This document shows, one piece after another, positions 37,485-46,647 of a stretch of 64,000 nucleotides of DNA (positions within the stretch are counted from its first letter, which is position 1; each line of letters starts with the position of its first letter). The position numbers and the translations under genes were made by a program. The notes under the pieces are model-generated. The model ran no database searches. It had not been told where the DNA came from and saw only the letters and a program-made list of their open reading frames with translations. Source of the stretch: Spirosoma taeanense (GTDB lineage Bacteria > Bacteroidota > Bacteroidia > Cytophagales > Spirosomataceae); NCBI RefSeq assembly GCF_013127955.1, contig NZ_CP053435.1, positions 2,542,001 to 2,606,000 on the forward strand, in the 5' to 3' direction.

Positions 37485-38357
37485 TCAGATGAACACGCGG
37501 GTGCCCGAGTAATTACAGCGGAACTCACGGGGTGTACAGCCATGCTTCCGGCGAAAAATCCGGTTAAAATACGACAGGTTGTTGAAGCCGCACTTACACG
37601 AAATCTCGGCGACCGTATGGGTTGTATCGATCAGCAGCCGGGATGCGTGCCCCAGCCGGATATCGTTTAAACTATCGATGAAGGTTTTGCCAGTTTGTTT
37701 CTTGATGAACCGACTGAACGACACATCGAGCATACTGACCGTTTTGGCTACGTCGGCGAGTGAAATGTCTTTGTTGTAATTGGCCTGCATAAACGCAAAA
37801 GCCTGCTCCAGCCGGCGACCGGTGTACGTGATCGGATCGTTGCTAACGGTCGTGTTGGACAGCGTACGCATATTCCGTGACGTTGACAGGTCGTGCAGGA
37901 TGGAAAGCAGTTCCAGAACGGAGTCGAAGCCGCTCTTCTGCGTCATCGCTTCAAGGCGGGGCCGGATGGCCTGGGTGGTTTCCTGAGAGAACAGAATTCC
38001 TTTCGCCGAACGCTCCAGCAAGGCCCGGATAAAGCTCAGTTGATTGCGACTCAGCCATTTCTCATCAAACAGATCCCGGTGAAACTGGATGGTAATCTCG
38101 TAAATTTCTTCGCTGCGGCATTGATGCGTAAACCAGCCGTGAGGTAGATTGGTGCCGACCAGCACCAGTTCCAGGTTGTCAATCACCTCCGAGTGGTCGC
38201 CAATAATACGTTTGGTTCCCTGCGCATTGGCGATAAAGTTCAGTTCGAATTCCCCGTGATAATGCAGCGGAAAATCAAATTCTTTTTTAACCCGGGAGAA
38301 TAGCGTAAAGCAGTCACTCTGCGTCAGCGGGGTGATCTCGCGGAAAATGGTGTTCAT
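37485..38357 (-). CDS. AraC family transcriptional regulator
   Basis: Regulator of 290 residues with an N-terminal cupin-like sensor (FPLHYHGEFELNFI at ~30-43, NLPHGWF) and two C-terminal helix-turn-helix units (~185-285; DISLADVAKTVSMLDVSFSRFIKKQ, then TVAEISCKCGFNNLSYFNRIFRRKHG). Its stop lies 55 bp before the aldo/keto reductase, so it likely belongs to the same operon and may control it together with the GH26 mannanase in response to a sugar. It is preceded by an exact -7 box. Confidence 0.9.
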   Translation of the reverse strand: MNTIFREITPLTQSDCFTLFSRVKKEFDFPLHYHGEFELNFIANAQGTKRIIGDHSEVIDNLELVLVGTNLPHGWFTHQCRSEEIYEITIQFHRDLFDEKWLSRNQLSFIRALLERSAKGILFSQETTQAIRPRLEAMTQKSGFDSVLELLSILHDLSTSRNMRTLSNTTVSNDPITYTGRRLEQAFAFMQANYNKDISLADVAKTVSMLDVSFSRFIKKQTGKTFIDSLNDIRLGHASRLLIDTTHTVAEISCKCGFNNLSYFNRIFRRKHGCTPREFRCNYSGTRVFI

Positions 38358-38779
38358 ACAGGTAGTTACGAGTATTGCATGGGCTGGCGATGCAAATATA
38401 TGGAGTCTATAGTGATAAAAAAGTGCCTGTTTTCAGATTCGTTCTAACTAAGAAAAAGAGCAATGAATCTACAATCCGCACCAATTATGCCCCGTCAATC
38501 GAGCCTCTTTAGATAAATCGATGGCTGATTGCAATTCTGATGTATTGAATTGTCTGATAAATAAGTTAAAAAAGTATTATATAAGGCGACAGCTTTCGTA
38601 AAGTCAGGGTTAATGAATCAACTGTCTACCCTAAACCGAAGCCACCGTCCGACGAGCCGCAGGATGGAACTATATTATCCTGAAATCGCCGAAGACCTGA
38701 CGGCAGCGGGCTGCATCCATACGATTAACGGATATAGGCTGGACAGCTTTAGTGCGAAGTTCGGGGACTACAACGTCGA
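38358..38779. other. intergenic stretch with AraC promoter element
   Basis: On the minus strand 38400-38393 reads TATATTTG, an exact -7 box for the AraC gene, with only a T-run where -33 would lie. The rest is AT-rich. A 67-codon plus-strand frame (38613-38816) runs into the sulfatase 3' end and has no recognisable features, so I do not call it. Confidence 0.45.
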
Positions 38780-40357
38780 TTATTTCAGAATCAGTTCATC
38801 GGTGCTGGCCCCGTAGGCATCGCCGACTACCTGCTTCATCTGTTTTTCCATCGCTGTTCGTTTTACCGGGTTCGTCCGGGCCAGATTTGTGCGCTGTTGC
38901 GGGTCGGCGCTGAGGTTATACAGCTGGGGTTCCCGGCTCAGGCCGGTTTCGATATTTACCTGTTCGTTAAGGGCTTTGCCAGGATAGGGCGGAATAAATA
39001 CCCAGTCGCCCGACCGAAAGGCCAGCTTTCCACTTGCTTCGAGCACCAGCGCGTCCCGTCCATTGGCCTGATTTTTCGCTGCCTTTCCCAAGAAGGTATT
39101 AAGCAGGTTCTTACTGTCGCCGGTTTTTATGTCGCTCCCCACTAGAGCCGCCAGTGAAGCCAGCAGGTCCATCTGGCAGACCAGGGCATCCGACACCTCT
39201 TTTTTCAGGCGGGCAGGCCAGGATACAATGAATGGCACGTGCGTACCCGCGTCGAACAAACTGTATTTGCCGCCCCGTAACCGACCGGCGGGCGTGTGCC
39301 GGCCATTTTTTTCGACGGCCTCATCGTTATAACCATCATTCAGAACGGGTCCGTTATCGCTCGAAAATACAACCAGCGTATTGTCGGCGAGCCCTTCCTG
39401 GCGGAGCTTTTTCATCAGTTCACCCACGCACCAGTCGGCTTCCAGAATGGCGTCACCCCGTGGGCCGAGCCCTGATTTCCCCACAAATTTCGCACCCGGC
39501 ACCCGGGGTACGTGGGGCTGGTGCAGGGCGTAATACAGAAAGAAGGGTTTACCGGCTTTTCGGGTCTGGTGGGTATCGATAAACGCTTTGGCTTTGTCCA
39601 GAAAAACTTCTGCCATCTGTTCATCCGTCCACAGGGCCGAACGACCACCTTTCATGTAACCAATGCGCGGAATACCGTTATGCACACTTTGGTTATGCCC
39701 ATGATGCCACGTCATTTTGGTCATCAGCTCCGGGTGGGTTAGGGCCGTGGGCTGTCCGGCGAAATTGCTGTCGTATCGGACGTAGAGCGGGTCATCGGGC
39801 GTCAGGCCCACCACGTGCCGGTTCTCGACATAAACCGTCGGCACCCGGTCGCCGGTAGCCGCCATGATAAAGGAGTAGTCGAACCCCAGGTCATTGGGCG
39901 TTTTGCGGATAGTCCGGTTCCAGTCTATATCCCCATTGCCCAGCCCCAGGTGCCACTTACCAACAACGCCCGTTGCATACCCCTGCTTTTTTAGCAGACT
40001 GGCCAGCGTCACCGACGTAGTATCGATCAGCAGGGGAGCGTTGCCGGGCAGGATTTTGGCATTTTTATCGCGCCAGGGGTAGGTACCGGTTAAGAGGGCC
40101 AGTCGGCTGGGCGTACAGGTTGCCGAGGTAGCGTACCCGTTTGTGAACCGGATACCAGTTTCGGCCAGTTGGTCGATGTTAGGCGTCTGGAGCTGTCCCT
40201 GCCCGTTAGCGCTCACATCGCCATAACCGAGGTCGTCGGCGTAAATAATTACAATGTTGGGATTCGCATTGGAAATCGCCGGATTCTGCTGTCGACAACT
40301 GAATGCCGCCAGCAAAATCAGACCCAGAAACCATTGTAGAGGGGAGGGACAGCTCAT
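38780..40357 (-). CDS. secreted sulfatase (arylsulfatase type, formylglycine-dependent)
   Basis: Sulfate-ester hydrolase of 525 residues. The N-terminal hydrophobic segment ends in LAAFSCRQQ, which looks like a weak lipobox, so it may be a lipoprotein. The active-site motif CTPSR is at Cys81, the residue converted to formylglycine. Metal ligands are visible in IYADDLGYGD (~37-46) and in FFLYYALHQPHVP and FSSDNGPV. Family core length is normal. It is monocistronic and convergent with nothing close; no anaerobic maturase is present in the window. Likely acts on a sulfated polysaccharide, in keeping with the nearby mannanase. Confidence 0.92.
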   Translation of the reverse strand: MSCPSPLQWFLGLILLAAFSCRQQNPAISNANPNIVIIYADDLGYGDVSANGQGQLQTPNIDQLAETGIRFTNGYATSATCTPSRLALLTGTYPWRDKNAKILPGNAPLLIDTTSVTLASLLKKQGYATGVVGKWHLGLGNGDIDWNRTIRKTPNDLGFDYSFIMAATGDRVPTVYVENRHVVGLTPDDPLYVRYDSNFAGQPTALTHPELMTKMTWHHGHNQSVHNGIPRIGYMKGGRSALWTDEQMAEVFLDKAKAFIDTHQTRKAGKPFFLYYALHQPHVPRVPGAKFVGKSGLGPRGDAILEADWCVGELMKKLRQEGLADNTLVVFSSDNGPVLNDGYNDEAVEKNGRHTPAGRLRGGKYSLFDAGTHVPFIVSWPARLKKEVSDALVCQMDLLASLAALVGSDIKTGDSKNLLNTFLGKAAKNQANGRDALVLEASGKLAFRSGDWVFIPPYPGKALNEQVNIETGLSREPQLYNLSADPQQRTNLARTNPVKRTAMEKQMKQVVGDAYGASTDELILK

Positions 40358-40681
40358 TCAACAAGTAGCAAGAGTATGCCAGAGGTAAATGGATAATGTG
40401 AAACCAATGCCATTAAAAGACTCAAAGCATAGGAATTACTGTAAAATCATACGCCAGGAAACACGCGTCACGTACCAAATTAATCAGCCCGCAAAAAAGC
40501 CGTACCCAAAGGACTTGAACTCAGCCTTTACGTTAGAGGTATTGTACGAAGAAATCACCACACTTCTATCGTCAACGGGTTGCTCCGCAGTAAAAACATA
40601 AAACATTTAGCATTCTAAGCTATTCTATTATGTCAAAAGACCGATTACGCTGAAAGCAACCTATATAAAACGATTTAGATA
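40358..40681. other. intergenic stretch upstream of DUF1206 gene
   Basis: I see no supportable gene. A 70-codon plus-strand frame at 40389-40601 (basic, no signal or motif) is unconvincing. It presumably holds the divergent promoters of the sulfatase and DUF1206 genes, but I find no clear box. Confidence 0.4.
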
Positions 40682-41527
40682 ATGAACTTATCCAGTATCT
40701 CCTCCCACATACCCTCGCCCCAGCCTCAATGGGTCAAGCCCCTAGCCAAATTTGGTCTGGCGGCCAAAGGAGTTGTCTACTGCTTGGTTGGTATACTCAC
40801 GTTTATGGCTGCTTTTGAAATCGGCGGCAGCTCAGAACGTAATCTGGACAAACAGGGGGTTTTTCGATGGATACTGGATCAACCGTTTGGGCAGGTGTTG
40901 CTGGCACTGGTGGCCGTAGGGCTAGTCTGCTACGCCCTCTGGCGGCTAACGCAGGCTTTTCTCGATACCGAGCAGAAAGGTACCGACGCAAAAGGAATCG
41001 GTCGACGGGTAGGTTATGCCTTCAGTGGGTTGGTCTATGGGTCCTTGGCTTATTATTCCTTCCGGCTGGTACTGGGTAGCCAGAATAAGCAGGGTGGGGA
41101 CAACTCGCGCAGGACCCTGGTTCGGGAACTCCTGCAGAAACCGTTTGGCCAGTGGCTAGTCGGCCTGATTGGTCTGGTAATCATCGGCATCGGCTTGTAC
41201 CAGATCTACCGGGCCCTGTCTGGTAAATACCTGAAAAATGTTCAGACTTCCGCCATCAAAACGGAACTGAAGGAGATAATTATCCGGTTCGGGAAAATTG
41301 GTTATATCGCCCGAGGAATCGTTTGGGGTCTGATTGGCTACCTGTTTATCAAAGCGGCCCTGGCGGCTAACGCCAGCCAAGCCGGAGACAGCAGCCGTGC
41401 TTTTGCCTTTCTGGAGGAAGCCCGTTACGGCTCGTTTCTGCTGGGTGCCGTAGCGCTGGGCCTGTTTGGCTACGGTCTATTTATGTTTGTACGAGCCCGG
41501 TACGAAGTGATCAACACCAGTACTTAA
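40682..41527 (+). CDS. DUF1206 membrane protein
   Basis: Integral membrane protein of 281 residues built from three DUF1206 repeats, each with two helices: KFGLAAKGVVYCLVGILTF (~residues 19-37), RVGYAFSGLVYGSLAYYSF (~109-127) and RFGKIGYIARGIVWGLIGYL (~203-222). Each repeat is followed by a partner helix after PFGQ or YGSF. Function of the family is unknown. It is alone, with decayed genes downstream. Confidence 0.88.
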   Translation: MNLSSISSHIPSPQPQWVKPLAKFGLAAKGVVYCLVGILTFMAAFEIGGSSERNLDKQGVFRWILDQPFGQVLLALVAVGLVCYALWRLTQAFLDTEQKGTDAKGIGRRVGYAFSGLVYGSLAYYSFRLVLGSQNKQGGDNSRRTLVRELLQKPFGQWLVGLIGLVIIGIGLYQIYRALSGKYLKNVQTSAIKTELKEIIIRFGKIGYIARGIVWGLIGYLFIKAALAANASQAGDSSRAFAFLEEARYGSFLLGAVALGLFGYGLFMFVRARYEVINTST

Positions 41528-42114
41528 TTCACCATAGGCTACTAATTGGAATTGACAGTTTTAATAAAAAATTGTTCAATATCATTCTTCCAACGCAGCA
41601 TAAAAGCATCCGGCAAAAGGAGGGTATGTTGAGATCAAGCACCTACCTGTCTGCTTGTGCATAAGCGATCATCATTGGCCTTGAAGAAGAGGTGATCGTT
41701 AGAGGGGTACTGAGCTATTAGCCCTGCTCGGAAGGTTTCTGGTTGACCAGTAACCGAATCCGAACCAACGTACCTTGCGGCCCCGTTTCAATATCCATAC
41801 TGCCTTTCATCAGTTCACAGGCTCTTGACGATGAAAAGCGTCTGATCAAACGCCCCATTTATAGAGTAGATACATGAAAGCCTCTTCGTCTTGTGTAGGA
41901 GAGTTTATCCAGATCTAGTAATTGCATTAGTACAATTCGGGAGTTGCTAGCTACCTAATTTTGCTTTTGTCATTTCGCGCAACGCTGGTTAGTTCATTAC
42001 AGGATGGCTAACAGCTCCTGAGTCGTCTGCTAAGGCCCGTTCTGCCGCTGTGCCTGATGAGTCGTTTTTCGGTGATTTTACGTCTGTCCAACTTAATCGA
42101 GTAGCGTGCGGTCC
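41528..42114. other. decayed intergenic region
   Basis: Apart from a histidine-kinase tail on the minus strand (next entry), I see no gene. The stretch around 41860-42110 has no long frames, nor clear repeats or transposon ends. Confidence 0.5.
41718..41858 (-). pseudogene. histidine-kinase C-terminal remnant
   Basis: The minus strand reads ...CELMKGSMDIETGPQGTLVRIRLLVNQKPSEQG then stop. This resembles the last strand of a histidine kinase ATPase domain (E-x-M-G-G-x-I-x-V-E-T-x-P-G-x-G-T-x-x-x-I-x-L). Only about 45 codons remain, with no upstream dimerisation or ATP-lid motifs, so this is a fragment of a lost sensor kinase. Confidence 0.4.
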
Positions 42115-43432
42115 TTATTCCTGCCATCCTTCGGGTTTGAATGGTGTTTGGTTGTCCCGTTGCAGACAGGGGGCTAAGGGAGGCCGGTCGGCGTTTGGCC
42201 ATAAGCGCACTTTGGCTTTCTCCCGTTCTCCCAGATAAGGCGGGGCAGGTTCCGGGTTCGGCTGACGTGCGTTGAACGCATAGAACAGACCATCTCTACT
42301 CTTCGTGTAGGAACCGGTTGGCTGGAGGGTATCGGCCGGACTAATCGCCCCATAGGCCAGGCCTTGCGCGTCTTTGCGATTCAGCCAATAATGAACCAGC
42401 GAAACGGCCGAAGCCGAAAAGTAACCTACTATATTAACCTGAGGATTGCCTACCTGACTCACATTGCCCGCTAAAGCCGTGGGTAGGGTGTCGACCAGCC
42501 CGCCCGTGTGCTGGGTCTGCGCCTAGAAGAGTTTATAGTACCGGTAGGTATCGGCCGTCAGCGAGAGTTGACGGACATCAACCAGACACGGCTGAGGTGT
42601 TATAAAAGGGAATCTGCGCCACGCGTTGCTGACTAATCAAGCCACCGTTCGTGTAGCGATCATCGAACACCGCAATGTTATACCCGTAAATAATCTGCCA
42701 GCAGGGCGTGCGGCACGGATAATCATAAATCCAGTCTTCCAAGGGCACTTCAGGCGCTTCTTCAGCTACTTTCCCCGGCCGGGGGCTGAAGCAGTCCTCA
42801 GCAAGGTCAGTGCCGGTCACGAAGTAATCTCTATCCTTGTAGACATTGGGTAGCACCTTATAGATGGCATAAACACCCTGTCTACAGCTATGACACCAAT
42901 TCTGACGCTCCCACAGTTTCCATTCCCACCGATACTAATTATGTTCGCTGGCAGGGTCCTGGCTGGTAATGAACACATCATGGGCTGCCCGATAGCCGTT
43001 TAGTTGCTGAAGGGGTAAGCTGCTGGCGTTAAAGCGAGCGTCTATTCTGTCAATCGGGGCGACGGCTGGCCTAACCTGCCGGGTGGACAGGTAGCGGGTT
43101 CCATCGGGGAGCGTAAAGCGGAGTTGATAGGCGTGCCCAGCCTGTCCTCTGAAGTCAATGGGTAGCTGAAAGCTTCCATCCAGGGTCTCATGACAGGGCA
43201 GCACTTGCGCCGAATCGATAATAACCTCCATCATGGCCTTGGTAAGCGGTACGGTACTGAATTGACCGGTCAATCGATCGGCCCGAGCCAGACTAAGTTT
43301 AATAATCTGGGTTTCTGGCAGATTGGTAATAGTGCCATCCACAACGAGAATATTGGTTGTGCTCTGTAGAACACTATTTTCCGGGTCAATACAGGCTACG
43401 GGCAGGGTGAGGGTCACTAACCCGATGAGCAA
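42115..43432 (-). pseudogene. broken DUF4249 lipoprotein gene (two stops, one frameshift)
   Basis: Remnant of a DUF4249 family outer-surface lipoprotein, common in Cytophagales. The N-terminal part (43432-42938, TTG start, lipoprotein-like TLPVACIDPEN) reads NILVVDGTITNLPETQIIKLS and GHAYQLRFTLPDGTRYLSTRQV. Then a TAG at 42935-42937 interrupts it where a Tyr is expected, and the same frame goes on with YRWEWKLWERQNWC to 42578. A one-base frameshift near 42600 moves the rest to another frame (QLSLTADTYRYYKLF), followed by a second TAG at 42523-42525, then AQTQHTGGL to NQTPFKPEGWQE at the normal end. All family segments are there in order, so the decay is recent. Confidence 0.85.
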
Positions 43433-43465
43433 CGTAAATGCAACTGAGCGCCTGAGAGCGTTTAC

Positions 43466-43720
43466 CTAAGCTATCATCTGTTGTCTTTGTTTCCTCACTT
43501 TCCAGATTAACAGACCTAAACCAATGCCCATAATCAACCGGGTGGTCATCTCGTAGGTATCAGTGATGGCTGCCAGATGGAATCTGCTATCGCCTAAAGC
43601 CTGGGATAAGTTTCCATAAAACCAATAAGCACTGACCAGACTTAGCCCGTACCAAACCAGAGCATAACCCATAAAAAATAGACAGGTAAAGCCTGCCACG
43701 AACGCTAGTTTAGAAATCAT
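43466..43720 (-). CDS. small two-helix membrane protein
   Basis: Hypothetical protein of 84 residues from the start at 43720 (MISKLAFVAGFTCLFFMGYA); a longer frame upstream is possible. Two hydrophobic segments (~5-28 and ~58-76) flank a polar loop (SQALGDSRFHLAAITDTYEMTTR), ending in a basic tail (KVRKQRQQ). I do not recognise the family. It lies 33 bp upstream of the broken DUF4249 gene, so it may once have been co-transcribed with it. Confidence 0.5.
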   Translation of the reverse strand: MISKLAFVAGFTCLFFMGYALVWYGLSLVSAYWFYGNLSQALGDSRFHLAAITDTYEMTTRLIMGIGLGLLIWKVRKQRQQMIA

Positions 43721-44070
43721 AAAGAAAGGGGATTGAGGGCGGTTAAATAATTGAAAGCGAAAGTTTAGAATTATCTCAATCACTTTCTTACTGTTAAATG
43801 AAGTAAGTCTTTGGTACTCTATAAATGCTGTAGCTGTTGTGAAAAAATTAATACCTACACTTGCCGGAACAATGAATAAGGAGTTTAAGCAAAACGCTAT
43901 TATCTGTTTTGATTAAATATATTCCTAGCCCTTTTAAAGCTGGTTAGTATGGGTTGAATATTTCAATCCTGCTTGTGTCGTTGACCTTATCGCTTAAGAG
44001 GTGGGCATTCCGTTAGGGCTGTAATAGTCGATAGATTCGTGCGATTTTATTTGCAGGAACCTCGGCTTTG

Positions 44071-45066
44071 TTAGCGGGCCATAATCAGCAGACTAATGCC
44101 AATCACGTAACAGACCAGCATGGCGTTCAGCAGGGTACTGACCCCTTTAGGTGCGGCCCGAAACTCCCGCCAGACGTAGATACCCCAGAGGGCAGCAACC
44201 ACCGTAGCACCCTGCCCCAGTCCGTAGCTGATGGCCGGTCCCGCTTTGTCGGATGCCAGAATGCTGAACAGCATACCCAGACACCAGATCATGCCGCCCA
44301 GCACTCCCGTCAGGTGGTCGCGGGAGCTACCCCGGAAATAATCCCCGTAGTGGACCGGCGTACCCACAAACGGGCGACGCATCAGCAGGGTGTTAAAGAG
44401 CAGGTTGCTGAGCAGGATGCCGACCGAAAAAAAGAAAACCGCCGTGTAGGGGCTGAGCTTGCCCGGCTGGGGCACCGCAAAATCGGGAAACATGGCCTGG
44501 GCGACATTGCCGTAGAACAACCCCATCAGACATCCCGCCACCACCGACAGGACCAGTCCCTTTGTGGATAGGCCCGTTGTGCTGGTGGCCGTCCGGCGGT
44601 AGGCAAAGGCGTTAAGCAGAATGGCCACTACAATCAGGGCCATGCCGCTAAACAGCAGGGCTGCGTTGCCCACGGGGGCGTTGAGGTAGTTGACCACCAC
44701 CCCAATGACCAGCGCCAGCCCGATACCTACGGGGAAGGCCACCGACATGCCCGCAATGGCGATGGCCGACCCCAGCAGGATGTTGGCCGCGTTAAAGAGC
44801 ACCCCGCCCCAGAGCGCCGACCCCAGGTTGCCGGGGTCGGCCTGCCGGATGTCGGCCAGAAAGGAGCGGCCCCCTTCACCTATACTGCCCAGCGTAAGCG
44901 CCGACAGCAGGGCGAAGGCTACAATACCCAGCACGTAATCCCAGTAGAACAACTCAAAGCGCCAGGTGCCGACAGCCAGTTTCTGGGTGTTGGCCCACGA
45001 ACCCCAACAAAGCATGGTGATGAGGCAGAAAAGAACGGCCGTGCCGTAGGTGTCGATGATAAACAT
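44071..45066 (-). CDS. GRP-family sugar permease (ribose/glucose porter type)
   Basis: Ten-helix membrane transporter of 331 residues, in the DMT superfamily's glucose/ribose porter group (relatives include GlcU and RbsU). Family features are LITMLCWGSWANTQKL at the N-terminus, the duplicated half, and SVAFPVGIGLALVIGVVVNY (~108-127). It follows the ADP-ribosylglycohydrolase gene by 9 bp in an operon with ribokinase, which makes ribose its probable cargo. No signal peptide; inner membrane. Substrate is inferred from context. Confidence 0.8.
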   Translation of the reverse strand: MFIIDTYGTAVLFCLITMLCWGSWANTQKLAVGTWRFELFYWDYVLGIVAFALLSALTLGSIGEGGRSFLADIRQADPGNLGSALWGGVLFNAANILLGSAIAIAGMSVAFPVGIGLALVIGVVVNYLNAPVGNAALLFSGMALIVVAILLNAFAYRRTATSTTGLSTKGLVLSVVAGCLMGLFYGNVAQAMFPDFAVPQPGKLSPYTAVFFFSVGILLSNLLFNTLLMRRPFVGTPVHYGDYFRGSSRDHLTGVLGGMIWCLGMLFSILASDKAGPAISYGLGQGATVVAALWGIYVWREFRAAPKGVSTLLNAMLVCYVIGISLLIMAR

Positions 45067-45075
45067 GGGAGAAAA

Positions 45076-46626
45076 TTAGTAGCGGGCCAGTACGGGTTTA
45101 TCACCAAAAACGATCAGGTTCTGTAGCTTCAGGGCTATATCGGTGGTGGGGTTCAGCCATTTCAGCCGCAGGGTATGCTGCCCGGCGGGTAGCTGGTACT
45201 TCCAGGCCAGGTCGTACCGACGGCGGGTAAAACTGGCGGGCAGACTGGCCGTTTCCTGCTTCTTCCCGTCGATGTACACGTCCATTTGCGCTACGTAATC
45301 GCTCTCGTAGTTGTAGGCTGCCATTTGCCCTTTGGGCCGGGCCTCTCCACTAAGGATGTAGCCATTCCCTTCGAAAGTCGTGGTGTATTCGTCGGTCAGG
45401 TTCTTGTTGATACTACGCTTTTCGAGGGGAAAATGACCCGTGAAGGCCTGTTCCAGCCGAACCGGTTTGGGGGTCTGCAGTGCAATCGAGATTTGATTGC
45501 CCTCTACTTTACCGCCGTTGCGTTCAACTACCTGCAGGGCGTGCTTCATGCCAATACTATACACGTCGTTGAGCGACATGGTGGTGTACTTGAAATCGAT
45601 GTCTTCGGCTTCTTTCAGGCCCTGTTTCCAGTAAACGGGGATTTTGTCGTAGCCCAGCATAGTGCCCAGAATCCCCCCCGCCGACGACGGGTTGCAGTCC
45701 GAATCCTGACCGGCGCGGGTGCTGATCTGCATTGTCTTGGTGTAGTCGCCCTGGCCGTAGAGCAGCCCCAGCACAATGTAGGCCGAGTTTATCTTCGCGT
45801 CGATGTTGAAGGTAGCAAATACGCCATCGGGGCAGCCCACCTCGTCGGACCATTTACGCTGAACCTCGAACCAGGTTCGTTTCCAGTCGGCTGGATACTG
45901 CTTGTGCCAGTTAATGACATCGTTGATGCACTGGTAAAAGGTGCTCTGCTGCGGAATGGTCTTGAGGCTTTCGCGCACAATATAGTTGACATCATCGCTG
46001 ACGAAGGCCAGCGAATACATAGCGCCCACGTACACCCCCCCGTACCAGCCGTCGCCATAGTTCATGATGTGGCCAATGGGGTCGCCAATCTGCACGGCGG
46101 TGTTGGGCATACCGGGGGCCATCAGGCCGGAAAAATCCGCTTCGATCTGAAAATCGATATCGTCGGCGTGGGGATTGTTGAGCCAGTGGCCCGATTCGGG
46201 GGCTTTCATGCCACTAAGGATGTTGCTGCGCCCCACCTGGTTAGCGTGCCAGAGCATGTACCCGGCTTTGGCAAAGGCATTGGCGTGTTCGGATACGGGG
46301 GCGTCGAGCCCTTTTTTCTCAAACACATCCACAAACGTGAGATCCATGTAGAGGTCGTCATAGAGCCCAAAATTCTCGATCATCGTCTTTTTGATGTAAC
46401 CATCATACCAGGGAATGGGCTGGTAGTCGTTGATCATGGTGCCGTTGAACTTAAATTCGGTCGGCCCGCCGAAGGTGCAACCAATGACCTGACCCGCCCA
46501 GCCGCCTTTGATTTTGTCCTGTAAGGTGGCTTTGGACAGGGTAACGGTGGCTGGTGGCCGGGAAGCAGGGCCGGGAATGAAGGCCAGCAGCGCTAGTAAG
46601 GGCAGGAGAAAATACGTTTTTTTCAT
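45076..46626 (-). CDS. secreted ADP-ribosylglycohydrolase family protein
   Basis: Exported hydrolase of 516 residues: a signal peptide (1-22, ending PGPASR) then the ADP-ribosylglycohydrolase fold. Metal-site motifs are YDDLYMDLTF (~residues 93-102) and the C-terminal GQDSDCNPSSAGGILGTMLGY (~310-330), the equivalent of G-x-D-T-D. A C-terminal beta region (~400-510) probably forms an added sandwich domain. In the family the enzyme cleaves a ribose-nitrogen or ribose-oxygen bond. Being exported and next to a GRP permease and ribokinase, it likely releases ribose from nucleosides or ADP-ribose outside the cytoplasm. Substrate is inferred. Confidence 0.85.
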   Translation of the reverse strand: MKKTYFLLPLLALLAFIPGPASRPPATVTLSKATLQDKIKGGWAGQVIGCTFGGPTEFKFNGTMINDYQPIPWYDGYIKKTMIENFGLYDDLYMDLTFVDVFEKKGLDAPVSEHANAFAKAGYMLWHANQVGRSNILSGMKAPESGHWLNNPHADDIDFQIEADFSGLMAPGMPNTAVQIGDPIGHIMNYGDGWYGGVYVGAMYSLAFVSDDVNYIVRESLKTIPQQSTFYQCINDVINWHKQYPADWKRTWFEVQRKWSDEVGCPDGVFATFNIDAKINSAYIVLGLLYGQGDYTKTMQISTRAGQDSDCNPSSAGGILGTMLGYDKIPVYWKQGLKEAEDIDFKYTTMSLNDVYSIGMKHALQVVERNGGKVEGNQISIALQTPKPVRLEQAFTGHFPLEKRSINKNLTDEYTTTFEGNGYILSGEARPKGQMAAYNYESDYVAQMDVYIDGKKQETASLPASFTRRRYDLAWKYQLPAGQHTLRLKWLNPTTDIALKLQNLIVFGDKPVLARY

Positions 46627-46647
46627 TGGTTTATAGGCTTCTAAAGT

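Noticed and set aside
38613..38816. 67-codon plus-strand frame ending inside the sulfatase 3' end.
   Set aside because: Overlaps a real gene, no motif, signal or ribosome-binding site.
40389..40601. 70-codon frame upstream of the DUF1206 gene.
   Set aside because: No family features, and its position suggests promoter DNA rather than a gene.
45286..46524. Long open frame on the plus strand (412 codons) opposite the ADP-ribosylglycohydrolase gene.
   Set aside because: It is a shadow of the real gene's codon bias, with no domain, signal or start context; the minus-strand protein has clear family motifs.
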